This document shows, one piece after another, positions 46,039-58,617 of a stretch of 64,000 nt of DNA (position 1 is its first letter; every line of letters begins with the position of its first letter). Position numbers and translations under genes: made by a program. The stretch comes from Calcarisporiella thermophila CBS 279.70 (taxonomy: Eukaryota > Calcarisporiellomycota): the NCBI RefSeq assembly GCF_041956535.1, contig NW_027192212.1, forward strand, positions 65,153 through 129,152. Direction: 5' to 3'. Under the pieces are notes generated by a model. That model was not told the DNA's origin. It searched no databases and was given only the letters and a program-made list of their open reading frames with translations.

Positions 46039-48272
46039 AGTTAGGCTGGTTCTTCGCTCTTTCGGATGGGTACAGATGCAGGCTCTTTGTTCGATGGCAG
46101 TGGGATGGAGAATTCCGATGGTTAAGGCTGGTTATGGAGGGTGTGAAAAAGAGAAACAAAAAACTCGACCTCAAAGTGAGCAGCCGCTTTAAATAAATTT
46201 TCTGAACAGCCCTTCTAGCCTCTGAATCCGCGGGCATTTTTAATTATTTAACTCGTGGGACTTCTTCAGTTCACGGTGTATTTGGGTCACAAGACTCCAA
46301 TTTATTTGTGACAGCCTCGATTATTTAACGGTAAATTCTCACGGTGGAAAATGAAGGATTCGACTGCCGTCCGAAATGGATGGGGGTGGGGGGAAATTGC
46401 AAATAATTAATCCGTTTCAGACGAGACTGGGAGAGCGTGAAGAATAAGCAATGTCACCTCTTTTTTTTCGTAATCATGCTGGCCCTCGCTTCCTATTGCT
46501 CGGGCTCTGGCCGGCTCTGGCCGCCGTCTCGGGCCTTTGGTCTCCGTCACGTCTGCCCTCCCCATCATCGTCTATTTCATTAGAGGAAGGCAGGGGAAAG
46601 AGAATTTAGCTTAAGTTTTGAGGCAGGATGAAAACACATAGCCGAAAAATGAAAGTCTGAATTCTAAAAAAAAGGCCCCAGAAGGAAGCCTAATGCAACT
46701 CTGTGTGGGGTTACGAAAGACGGAGAGAGAGCAAAAAATATAGGAAAATTATCCAGCCCCGCGATTCTGAGAGTGGCAATGGTTACTCTGCCGTCTGGTG
46801 CAACAAGCATGCACCATCAACAGCCATACGTCCGCAGTGATCAGAGTGTTTATGCTTTTTGTGCGACCCCTTATCGCCAGCTGGTCAAGGGCACGGATGG
46901 CGGGGAGAGTGAGGCCGCCGCCGTAGGCTTCAATTTGCGATTTTGCGGGGGGGGCAAAGAAGCCCTGCCATGGTGGCCGCCCCCCCCCCCTTATCTAGAG
47001 CGAGTGACGTCGTGGTGGCTGAGACGCCTCAAGGCGACGGAGTACACGCTCCCTTGAATTCTGATCCATGCATATGCAGAGGGTGGAGAGGAGGGAGGAA
47101 AAACAGTGGGGTGAAGGGCACAGCTAGAGCCCGTGCGGTGAAGGAGAAAAGTCAGCCGTGCTGCAGCATGCGCATTGGGCCGTGTTAAGGCCCATGAATG
47201 GGGAGCTTATGTGTCTGCTAATCATCGCAAGGGTGGGGCAGGGCTGGGCGCGCCAATCTTGGTGACGTAAAGTGATCCAAGAAAGCCGGAGTTTGTGCGC
47301 TGGTGGAAAGCTTTCAGACGCGGTCGGCCATGGTGGCAACCCAGCCGCCGTCACGTCTTCCCTAAGCCACCCGGCCTGCCCATGGCCTGCGTGGACTCCC
47401 GTCTTCCTTAAATGTCGTCCCTTCTCAGCTTGTGCCTCTGCGCTCCCATCGCGCTCCCGGTAACCAAGCGCACCCTCTGGTCCTTAGGGCCGTCCTCACG
47501 TGACGCAATACAAAACACTTGGCGGTTTTCGTTGGATGCTGGCGCCTGCAAAGAAATCTGCGCTGGATTTGCCCCTTGCTCTCCCCGACAGCGTCTGCCA
47601 CCGGCTCCACAAAAAGCCCACGCCGGGGCCGTGGCGACTCTGCCGTCCGGCCGCAACTGAGCCGGAGCCCAGCCACCGGCAAACGCTTGTCGCGTAGCTC
47701 GCTTGTGCGCGGCCGCTTTCCCTGAGCTTTGGCCTTGTCGCACCCTCTGCTGCCCGTCGCCCATTCACCGCGCTGCGGTTCTGTCGCCGCTCCCCTCCCC
47801 TCTAGAAATCAGCAGCCCCAGCGCCCAATCGCATGCCCCGCGCAAGCTTAAGTTGGCCAACTTTAAATTACACTCCGCACCAATCCGCGGCCGGTTCTCA
47901 CACATAGAGGATCCGCAAACTCACGCGTTTTCACTTTGTTTTGTAGTAGAGTATATAAAAGTGACTCTTTTTGAACTCTGAGCGTCTCTTCCTCTGCTCT
48001 CTCCTCCTCTTCCCATCGGCTCGCTTCTCCTCTTCCCATCGGCTCTCTCCTCCCCTAATTCCCTCTTCCCGCGGAATCCTCCCCCACCTTCGGCCCACTT
48101 TCCCCCCTGGTCTCTGCTGATTCCTCTCTAATCCAGGCACTTGGTTTGCTTTCACGAGCGCAGGCCGCTACCCCAAAGTCCAATCTACCTCGTTCACTTG
48201 GTTGAGCCAGGCAACTCCCGTAATCAACAACAGCAACAGCAACAACAGACATCGAAGACTATCACCCGCACC
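46039..48272. promoter_or_regulatory. Long GC-rich divergent promoter region
   Basis: 2.2 kb between the divergent dioxygenase and the small secreted protein. GC-rich, with homopolymer runs (G and C near 46947-46990) and TGACGTCG near 47006 (CRE-like) and TCACGTGACG near 47497 (E-box/CRE-like). The many overlapping open frames on both strands follow from low stop-codon frequency in GC-rich DNA. No protein family is recognisable in them, so I call no gene. Confidence 0.5.
47952..47960 (+). promoter_or_regulatory. TATA box of the small secreted protein gene
   Basis: TATATAAAA followed by a CT-rich leader (about 47985-48135) and a CAA/CAG-rich stretch (48222-48250) before the ATG at 48273. This would give a 5' leader of about 280 bases, or a spliced leader. 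Confidence 0.5.
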
Positions 48273-48551
48273 ATGCAATTCAAGTCCCTTATCGCGCTCT
48301 TCTCCCTACTCTTCGCATGCCTTCTTCTTGCGGCAGCCGCACCCGTCACTCTTCCCACCCCCGGAGAAAAGGCGGCCTCCCTTCTACGCCTCCGCGTTCG
48401 CTCCTCCGAAATCTCCCTCCTGGGCTGGCTCTTCGGGAAGCCCGAGGGCGTCCAGTGGACAAGCGAAGAGCTGATTCAACTTCAGGAGAGTATGCGCGCA
48501 GAGGTCGAGGCGCGGAGGGATGCCCTCGCGGGACTGTTGGCTGAGCCATAG
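48273..48551 (+). CDS. Small secreted protein
   Basis: Frame of 92 residues from an ATG in good context (CGCACCATGC). MQFKSLIALFSLLFACLLLAAAAPV is a clear signal peptide. The mature part (about 68 residues) has no cysteines. It contains a tryptophan-bearing segment (LLGWLFGKPEGVQWTSEEL) and a C-terminal amphipathic, charged helix (LIQLQESMRAEVEARRDALAGLL). No family is recognised. The frame is open upstream to 48141 without another ATG. The TATA box and pyrimidine-rich leader suggest strong expression. Confidence 0.7.
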   Translation: MQFKSLIALFSLLFACLLLAAAAPVTLPTPGEKAASLLRLRVRSSEISLLGWLFGKPEGVQWTSEELIQLQESMRAEVEARRDALAGLLAEP

Positions 48552-49633
48552 GCGCAGGTAGGAGTAGAGCGTGTAGTAGCAGTGGTGGCGGCGGCGGTAA
48601 CGGTAGTGGTGTTGCACGCGCCAGTGGTCATAGTCTGTAGATGACGTGTATATGAAAACCTCTTCCTCTCATTGTATTATGTTATGGTATAAAATGTATA
48701 CTCGCATCACGTTCATTCCTGTACATATGATACTTGGTCTCCATTCAGTCCTCTTCTCCCTCCCTCCCCCTTGCTTGTCGCCTAGGTCGCCCCTCCCTTT
48801 ATGCCTCCTCGTCCTCCTCCCCTTACTGAATGAGATCTATTAACCTCCCGGTTATTGTTATTTATTATTTTTTGTTTTACATTTATATTTTTTAATTTTT
48901 ATTCTTTCTAATATGAACCTGGATTTGTGTTAAAGTCATCTCTCTCTCCTGATGGGTGCACAAAGCGATCCTCTGCTGACTTTCACCGCCACGCCTATTA
49001 TTTAGAGTTGATGGGCAACGTTTCTGTGAGATTACCTAAGGAACGAGATGTGGCAGGGATAGCTTGGTCAGAAAAGTGTCCCCTCTCCCTCCTTGTCCTG
49101 CTGACTGCCTGGTCCAGGTTCTGCTGGAGGAGAGGGCGAGAAAGTGGGAGGAATCCCCATTTATTCCTATTGATTGCGAGCTAGGTGGTATTTGAAAGGT
49201 TAAGACTTGAAAGGCTCCAAAGAGGATCATCAACAGTTTTATAAAACATGGGGGAAAAAAAAAAGATAAAAGAGGAAGAAAGAAACATAGAAAGTCATTA
49301 TGCAGATAGTAAAATAAATGGGATGGCTAAGAAAAGAAAAAGCGAAAAAGAAACGAGAAAGCCGGAGGCGGAGAAGGGTTAAAGGGGGCGGGAGAGAAAT
49401 AGAAATAGTGATCCAACGGGGGGGGGGGGGGAATAGGAGAGGAGGAGGAAGGGGGGAGGAAGGGAAGAAAAAGTGAATGAATAGGAGCCGAGAAAGCAAG
49501 AAGGGGAAATCTTAGTAGTATAACATGGAAATAGCATGAAAAAAAAAATATACAAAAGAGAAAACAACAGAAAAAGTGATCATAGTCTAAGGCACAAACA
49601 TTGAATAAGACTAGTACTCTAAGAGGCTGGGGT
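48552..49633. other. Convergent spacer with purine-rich low complexity
   Basis: 1.08 kb between stops of the small secreted protein (+) and the membrane protein (-). Purine-rich tracts span 49240-49560, including a run of 14 G near 49419-49432. No supported gene. Confidence 0.6.
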
Positions 49634-50703
49634 TTATAGGGAGGACCAGAAATGGCTGCCATTGCTGAGGAGCTGGTAGCTCGAGCGCACCTCCGCCGCC
49701 TGATGATAGCCATCGCTGAACCAGACAACGATGCCCTCGCGATACTCCTTGCGCCAGACCACGCCCCGGAACTGGAAGTGCCAGAAGGACCAGAAGGCGG
49801 TCAGAAAGGCCCCGCTCATCGCCCCCCAGAAGAGGATGTGGGTGACGGGGGGGAGGGCCTCTCGCTCCATGTGCCCCTCCGTGGCGTGGTAGAGCAGGAA
49901 GGTGAGGCGCTTGTATCCCTCCCAGACCACGACCCACCCCGTGGACGCGCCCAGCATGCACCAGCTCCGGTAGTAGCCTAGGGTCCCGTTGATGTCGCTG
50001 CGGGTCAGAAACTCCCACACCACGATGCTGAGCGGGTCGCGCCGCTCCACCAGGACCGCCAGATAGAGCAGAAATGCTCCCCTCGAGGCCCAATGCGGCA
50101 GATTTCCAACCTCCACCGAAAGCTGGGGCGGAGGATACACCCAGAATAGCAGCGCCCATCCGCTCAGAATCATGTGGAGCCCATAGATGATTCCAAAGCG
50201 CTCGAGGTAGATCCACGATTTGAGGTGGGCAACCAGGAATCCCGTGAGCAGCACACTCGCCGAGAAGTGGAAAAACTGGGCAAACACCTTCATGTTGGCC
50301 GGATTCGGGGCGAGGGCAAGCGTGTTATAGAGGTGGAGAAGGATAATGGAGATAAGAAGGCAGAACGTATATCCACTGAATGTGGCCTCTCTATCGATCG
50401 CAAAGAGAAGAAGAGCAGGGCGTGAGCAGAGATGGAACACCAAGGGCCACTATGGTCCGGAGCGCATACTTACATTACTTTCCCGCTTCTGAGGAATCGC
50501 TCCTCCCTTTTCTTCTTTTTCTCGCCGTGGGTGCCGTTAGGTTGGGTGTGCGCATGCGCACCATTCTCATCCCCGGTGCCGTGGTGCCGCGGGCGATGCG
50601 GTTTCCTCGGTGACGCCGAGGGCGGAAGGGCATCTGGCTTGGAGTGGGGGGTTTTGGGTTGGTAGGTTTCCGCCGTGGAGTAGCCGTTGTGGAATTTGCT
50701 CAT
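49634..50703 (-). CDS. Polytopic membrane protein of unknown family
   Basis: Two exons on the minus strand, 50474-50703 and 49634-50390, joined over an 83-nt intron, giving 328 residues. About 75 hydrophilic N-terminal residues rich in Pro, His, Lys and Gly (ending KKKKREERFLRSGK) precede about six hydrophobic segments, among them FCLLISIILLHLYNTLAL, FFHFSASVLLTGFLVAH, ILSGWALLFWVYPP and ILFWGAMSGAFLTAFWSFWHF. Conserved-looking polar motifs are RSWCMLGASTGWVVVWEGYKR and YHATEGHMERE. I do not recognise the family. It sits in the GC-rich part and its codon use matches its neighbours, so it looks like a resident gene. Confidence 0.75.
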
Positions 50704-51331
50704 TCTTCCACGCTATGACGTATTGAGTGGGAGAGGGAGAGGGAGAGGGAGAGGCGGGGAGGAGGGGGAGAAGAGGGGAGGGAGGGGATGCCGACGACAG
50801 TTGGGATGATGGGCGGCGGAATGGAGATGGAAACCAACTGAGAAGAAATCTTCTAACAAAGTAAGATCAAAACCAAAACAAGAAGTTTTTTGAACCTATT
50901 TCTTAAAGGCTTTTTAGAATTTTCAGCGTACAATTTTTTTTTTGGGTCCCTATTATATTCACATGTGGTTGTGACGGCTCCCTTCACGTCTATCTCCTTT
51001 TTTATACTATTGTTTCAAATCCAAAGGGGATTTGAGTTATTGCGCGGTGGATGGTGTGAAAATGTTCCATTTCACGTAATGCAAACGCGGGGGTGCCATT
51101 CTTGGAAGCGCTTCCCCTCGAAGCCCAGAGGCATCTTCCTAGCGGCAATGCAGCCCGAAATGGGGGGCCATATTCCCTTGCGGCCTGCTGTTTTTCGTTA
51201 CCAGCAGAATATAGAAGGCTGTGCTTGTACTTGTGCTCGGCAAATAAACCAGTATATTACGTAAATAGAAATAAACGAAGCAAGCAGGAAAACAAAAACA
51301 AATATACCAAAGAAAATGGAATGATGGATTT
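50704..51331. other. Spacer with GGGAGA microsatellite
   Basis: 628 bases between the membrane protein start and the RAD51 stop. A (GGGAGA)n tract lies at about 50729-50753, next to the membrane protein start. No gene seen. Confidence 0.6.
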
Positions 51332-52779
51332 TTAGTCTTTTGCGTCGCCGATACCATCATTATGGATGGCAAATACCGCCTCAGCCTCGGGTAGGCACGG
51401 CGAGTCGTACACCTTACACACGCGCGTTTCTCCTCGCCCCTTGCGAAGATAAAGCCTACAATAAATAGAACTTTCAGCGCTCGCTGCATCTCCGTAGAGC
51501 GAATAAGTCTTGCTAACCTAGTAGTGGATGCGTGTGCCATAATGTTTCCTCCAATCGGTTTTTTCGGATCGGCATTGAACATAGCCGCCGCCCCATCCAC
51601 CTGGGCGACGACTTGGTTTGTGATCACGACAGCAACGCCAAACTCATCGGCTAGCCGCATGAGATTCCGGAGGAAGCGGGCAAGATGCATCTGCCGTGCA
51701 GAGAGTTCTCCACGCCCGGAAAAGTCGGTACGGTAGAGTGCGGTAGCGCTGTCCACAATCAGCAGGGCAAACCTATGGTCGAGCGGAGGGCGCATTTAGT
51801 GCACTGCGTCAGTGCATTTTGATATATATCGTTATGACATACCGTGATTCGGCCATCATTGCAGAAGCCTGGATCAATAAACTCGTCTGATGGTCGGAAT
51901 TGTAGGCTCTCGCATAGGCAATGTTGTCGAGCACGCTTTCCCCATTCAGTCCAAATCTAAGAGTCAAATATGTAGTGGGTGTAAGCTGCACATACGCAAA
52001 CTCTCACTTCTTACCTCTCTGCAATAGAGAGAATGCGCGAGGGGCGAAACGTTCCTTCAGTATCAATATACAGACATTTGCCCTCTCCTCCACCCATATC
52101 AACTGGAAGCTGGCAGGTTACAGCCAGGGAATGACATAATTGTGACTTTCCAGTACGGAATTCACCAAAGAGCTCCGTAATAGAACCGGTTTCGATTCCT
52201 CCTACAATAGCGCATACATGCAACTCAGCATTAACGATCTTATATTAGTGAAGAATAATCAATCATACCACCAAGTAATTTATCCAGTTCTTTTGATCCA
52301 GTGGAGATAGTGATCAATTCGCTGCGACGCTGGTGGAATTCCGTTGCCGTTGTAAAGCCAAGAGGAACAAGCTTTGATGCTGATTATATTGAGCAAAAGA
52401 AGATCGGGAAATGAATTAGGTATAGATTGATCCAGAAAAGTAATGAAAAACTGTAAATAATGCATACCTTCGGATAAGATCTTGTCTGCTTTGGCTTCGG
52501 AGATACCCTTTATGTTAATCAAGTCCTTACGTGGAGAGAAAGCGACTGATTCAACCGTGTTGAAGCCCGCTTCGACAAGCTTCTTAATGTCTGAAGCACC
52601 TATTCCGAACTCCTATTAATTTTATATATATATATGGATAAGCAGACTGTTATAAAGTTAAAGATTTGTACACAATAGGCCACCTCGAGCTTCTGAATGT
52701 GAATGGGGCCAGTTAAGCCCTCTTCCTCCTCCATGTTGTGTTGGTCTTGATGCTCTTCTTCAACTTGTGCTGACCTCAT
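51332..52779 (-). CDS. RAD51: RAD51 recombinase
   Basis: Seven exons on the minus strand: 52684-52779, 52468-52612, 52269-52379, 52015-52201, 51843-51956, 51518-51772 and 51332-51455, giving 343 residues. The N-terminal helix-hairpin-helix domain reads [20 protein letters not shown] and [29 protein letters not shown] marks RAD51 rather than DMC1. Walker A is GEFRTGKSQ (near residue 130) and Walker B is [15 protein letters not shown]. The L1/L2 region is [28 protein letters not shown]. The end is [25 protein letters not shown]. It forms filaments on single-stranded DNA for homologous recombination. It is complete and close to the usual 340 residues. The intron 1 donor is a weak GTGGCC. Confidence 0.97.
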
Positions 52780-53598
52780 TGTGTTTATGCTGTGGATATA
52801 TGCTGATTAAATGATTTGATCAGAAGGGGAGCGTCTTTGGCACAGAATGATTCGTGGAGATTTTGAAAAAAATGTCAAGTTCTCTTTGAAAATAAAAATA
52901 AACTGGAAAAAGAGCGAAAAAAATTCTTGACGCAAAAATTTTTGACTGTTATTGGCGATTTTTGGTGACGAATTGTTAGTCGACGCCAAATGTGGCTTAG
53001 ATTGGCCTAATAATTGGTCAAAACCTGCCTAATTGTATGTGAAACTCCAGCCATTACAGTGCATCCATACCGTAATTAAACAAGTGAAATTGAACGTGTC
53101 CCTCCCCTGCACTGTAAATTTGCGTTCTTTTAGGGTGTTGAAAAGTGCTGCTTCGAAATGCTAATCGGTTTATCCTCTGAACATTCTCCAGGCTCAAAAA
53201 GTGTGATCCTGTTCATGCATATAGAGAGGCACTACCTAATCTAGAGAATTTCGATTTTTGCACTGAAAAAACATCACTTAGCACTAGACTCTGGAACCCC
53301 CCCTTTAAATTCTTGGTTTATCCTTCAACAGTTCATTTACTTCTTAAATCGTATAGACAATAAAAGTTCAAAAGCTACCGTATGAGCGCAATGAAAAACT
53401 AGGGTGTGCTGAAATGCTTAAGGCTGTACTCAAAGGACCGCAGGAGAAAATGGCATGGCTATCAATTTTGGCTGAATGGAAGAGAGCTGTATATCCAAAT
53501 TCTATCCTCAAATGGGCTCAGAACAATAAATAAGACGGGCATTTTATATGGGAATATATATTTGTACAATGAATAGCTATGTATCTGCGTATTCTCCA
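52780..53598. other. Spacer between RAD51 and TMA16
   Basis: 819 bases; RAD51 promoter side. AT-rich, no gene seen. Confidence 0.6.
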
Positions 53599-54452
53599 CT
53601 ATTTCATCTCTATCTCCTTATTCCCCTCATTTTCATTCTCCACTTCCATTGCATTTTTGGTCCCTGCCCGTTTCTCTGTAGTCTGTCGCACCTGGGACAC
53701 AATGTTTGCAATATGGCCAGGATCACGATAGCGCTCTATCCGCAATTGTGACAAGAAGTTGACGTCGCCATCCCAAGCCCGCAATTTCTTAACATTTTTG
53801 GGGATGGTAAGATCGGGAATATCTACAAAAATTGTAACAAATAAGCTCAGGGAAGAACAATGTCGAGCAAGCTGAAGATAGTTACCAAGCCCAGAAATAT
53901 ACTCTTGACGCTCCTTTTTGATAAGTGCTTCTAAGAGATCTTCTCGAGGGGATTTGGGCCGGCCTTCGCGGCGTGTTGATTGTAGTTCTTTCAATTCTTC
54001 ATTGTGTCTGTTCAAGTACCTAAAGAGCAAAATACATTACATCAATCTCTATCATTATGGAGGTGAAAGACAGTTTGCAATAAACCCACATCTCGATCAG
54101 GTCATGCACCTCCGACTTGGATAGACAGGCGACCTCTTCATCCATTGCATATCGAAACCATAAGTACCGTTCCACTATCAATGCTCTTAAATTAGACGCT
54201 CAGTATTATCAAGTAATCCTAATAATGTCATTACCTAATGGATTTTTCCCTGTGATTCTCTCGCTCCGCTTTTTCTCGAGTCGATCCACTCGCATATATG
54301 CTCGGTTCACCTGATTTGCCTTGCGAGAATTAGGATGAAGCGCCTCCTTTCCTTTGATTGTTTTGAGCGTATGGCGCTTATTATTTGGCTAACGATACAG
54401 AGAGGGAATTTAGCTAGCAACATTGGCGAAATGATAAGTTAAAACTGACCAT
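53599..54452 (-). CDS. TMA16: TMA16, ribosome-biogenesis/translation-associated protein
   Basis: Five exons on the minus strand: 54450-54452 (only the ATG), 54235-54388, 54090-54174, 53886-54019 and 53599-53822, giving 199 residues. The basic N-terminus (TLKTIKGKEALHPNSRKANQ) matches the TMA16 start, where LHP-x-SRK is typical. RYLWFRYAMDEEVACLSKSE and LIEMYLNRHNEELKELQSTR, the IPDLTIPKNVKKLRAWDGD block and an acidic Glu/Asn-rich end follow. Yeast Tma16 binds pre-60S particles. The start codon lies in CCACCATGG and is cut off from the rest by a 61-nt intron. Without splicing the frame stops after 12 codons. Confidence 0.88.
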
Positions 54453-54660
54453 GGTGGTTTTGGCTATACTTTTAGGTATTTGGAAATAACTTAGGTCAAT
54501 TTTAATAGTCCTAAGATTGTTTATTTGTGATCTGCGAATAAACCAGTCACACCCATAACAAACTACTTCAATAGTATCCTGAAAATACTGCTACAATAAA
54601 GGAATTTTATTTGCAAAGAAATGTTAAAAAAAAACAATAGAAAAGCACAAGAGGGTGAAT

Positions 54661-55630
54661 TTAGAAGACTATAAGTGTAGAAAAGAGGAGAAAAATTACG
54701 AGATTACTAGAGATAATCGTTGATTGCGCTATTAATTTTTACTTACCGGAACCGGCGCTAGAAGCGATACGTGGCCACAAGTCAGCGCACTCCTTACCGA
54801 CAGGACCGGTAATTGCGGAGCCCTTCATTTCACCCTTGGGGTTGATGATAACGCCAGCATTGTCTATAAGGGTTTAGCAGAGGAGAAAGCATTAATATAT
54901 TGTGGTGCAAAAGGTTGAAAAATAAAGCATATCTACCCTCAAAGTAGATGAAGACACCGTCGCGTCGGCGCCATGCCTTGCGCTGGCGAATAATGACAGC
55001 GGGCATAACTAAGAAAATCACCCATTGTATAAATCAGCACTCAAGTTGAGTCGACGGAAAACTTCAGACTTACCCTTCTTCCTCAACTCGGGTTTACCCT
55101 TCTTCACGGTAGCCATAACCATGTCTCCAACACCAGCAGCAGGAAGACGGTTCAAGCGGCCTTTAATGCCCTTAACCGCAATAATGTACAAGTTCTTCGC
55201 ACCAGAGTTATCTGCACAGTTAACGACAGCGCCGACGGGAAGACCGAGCGTCATGCGCAGTTTGTTACCGGATGCTAACATAGAAGACAGACATACATGA
55301 GATGGCATTCTTAGCATCACATCGCGAATTGCATTATTACTTACCACCACCGCGACCTGAAAAAGCGAGTGAGCAGAGCAAAAGCGAATTAAGAATAAGT
55401 TAGCTTCCAAGAATATAAAATAATAGATAGTCCCAAACAAAAAGAGCAGCGATCCAATCGTTCGATGATACAGAAACTATCATTGCTTGAGATCGTGATC
55501 GGATTTGATATGGTAAAAAATACGCACCTCTCTAAAATAAAGAATTTGAAGAGTATTAGCAACAAAAATTACTCTAGCATCCATCCATCCATTCATCCAT
55601 CACTATTCTCAATATCTTTACCTTAGACAT
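54661..55630 (-). CDS. RPL23: Ribosomal protein uL14 (60S L23)
   Basis: Seven exons on the minus strand: 55622-55630, 55528-55531 (4 nt), 55345-55356 (12 nt), 55074-55274, 54937-55008, 54747-54863 and 54661-54668. They give 140 residues, the normal eukaryotic length. The protein starts MSKRGRGGASGNKLR and continues [55 protein letters not shown] and [20 protein letters not shown]. It sits at the subunit interface of the large subunit. The first nine residues are spread over four exons, and the 4-nt exon AGAG is needed both for MSKRGRGG and for reading phase. The last exon (only two complete codons and part of another) is the least certain; an alternative acceptor gives a slightly different C-terminus. 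Confidence 0.94.
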
Positions 55631-55845
55631 GTTGGCAACTCAAAAATAAATTTATCAAAAGCTAAGTATTGCGGATAGGAAGGAGGAAAGAGGAGGATTA
55701 TTGCTTCAAAGTGAGTTACGTCTTGTCGAATTAGATTTCAGAAAAATCTTATACCTTTGATTGTCATCGTATATTTTTTCTACGGTACTGTTGATTCAAG
55801 TCCAGCTCTCTTTCTCCCTTTCAGTAGCACTTGAAGGATGGGAAA
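55631..55845. promoter_or_regulatory. Bidirectional promoter region, RPL23 / TFB5
   Basis: 215 bases between divergent start codons. Contains pyrimidine-rich sequence before TFB5 (CTCTCTTTCTCCCTTTC). Sharing is inferred from spacing. Confidence 0.4.
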
Positions 55846-56209
55846 ATGAGAGCCATCAAAGGTAAATTATATAGGATATTATATATTAGCATACTCGATC
55901 TATAAATCATTTTTGTTAATTTTATAATCTACTCTTTTCTAGGAATTCTAATCGAATGGTATATCTATATATTTTCCAAGCATTCCATTTTCTTATCAAA
56001 TAATAACACGCTTCTTTCTACTCTTGCTCTTTACCAGCGATCCAACTGTTAAACAGGTTATTCTTAATCTCAGTGATCGTGATCGCTTTCTAATCCAAGA
56101 TCTTGACGACCAGCACCTTTTTATTGATGCCACCTGGCTCGATAGAATAAGATACGAGGTTGAACAACTGCTGGATGAAAACACATACAAGCTGGATGTT
56201 GCTACTTGA
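55846..56209 (+). CDS. TFB5: TFIIH subunit Tfb5 (GTF2H5/p8)
   Basis: Three exons: 55846-55861 (16 nt), 55943-55958 (16 nt) and 56038-56209, giving 67 residues. Joined, they read MRAIKGILIECDPTVKQVIL, then RFLIQDLDDQHLFID and VEQLLDENTY. This is the full Tfb5 fold, with the C/S-DP and QDLDDxHLF marks. Tfb5 stabilises the Tfb2/p52 subunit of TFIIH and is needed for nucleotide excision repair. Both introns (81 and 79 nt) have standard ends, and all three joins fall inside conserved sequence. The protein has the usual size (about 70 residues) and would be missed by simple ORF search. Confidence 0.93.
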
Positions 56210-58408
<2,199 letters not shown>

Positions 58409-58617
58409 AGTCTATCGCCCTCATCATCCTTCCTATTTTTGTTGCTTTGTATTCTAGTTCCTTTTTTTCTTTCCTCCTTCAAATTCTTCGTTTCTCCTTA
58501 TTACAGTCGATGCTTTTGAGATATTTTATTATTATTACAGTTGCTCTTGGATAATCACATGAAATAAAGCTAAAGCATTCTATTCTCTATGTTGGCAATA
58601 CATTAAGCGCCCTCAAA

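Noticed and set aside
46773-48155. Many overlapping open frames on both strands in the GC-rich spacer
   Set aside because: Low stop frequency in GC-rich DNA explains them. None has a recognisable domain, and they overlap each other on all frames.
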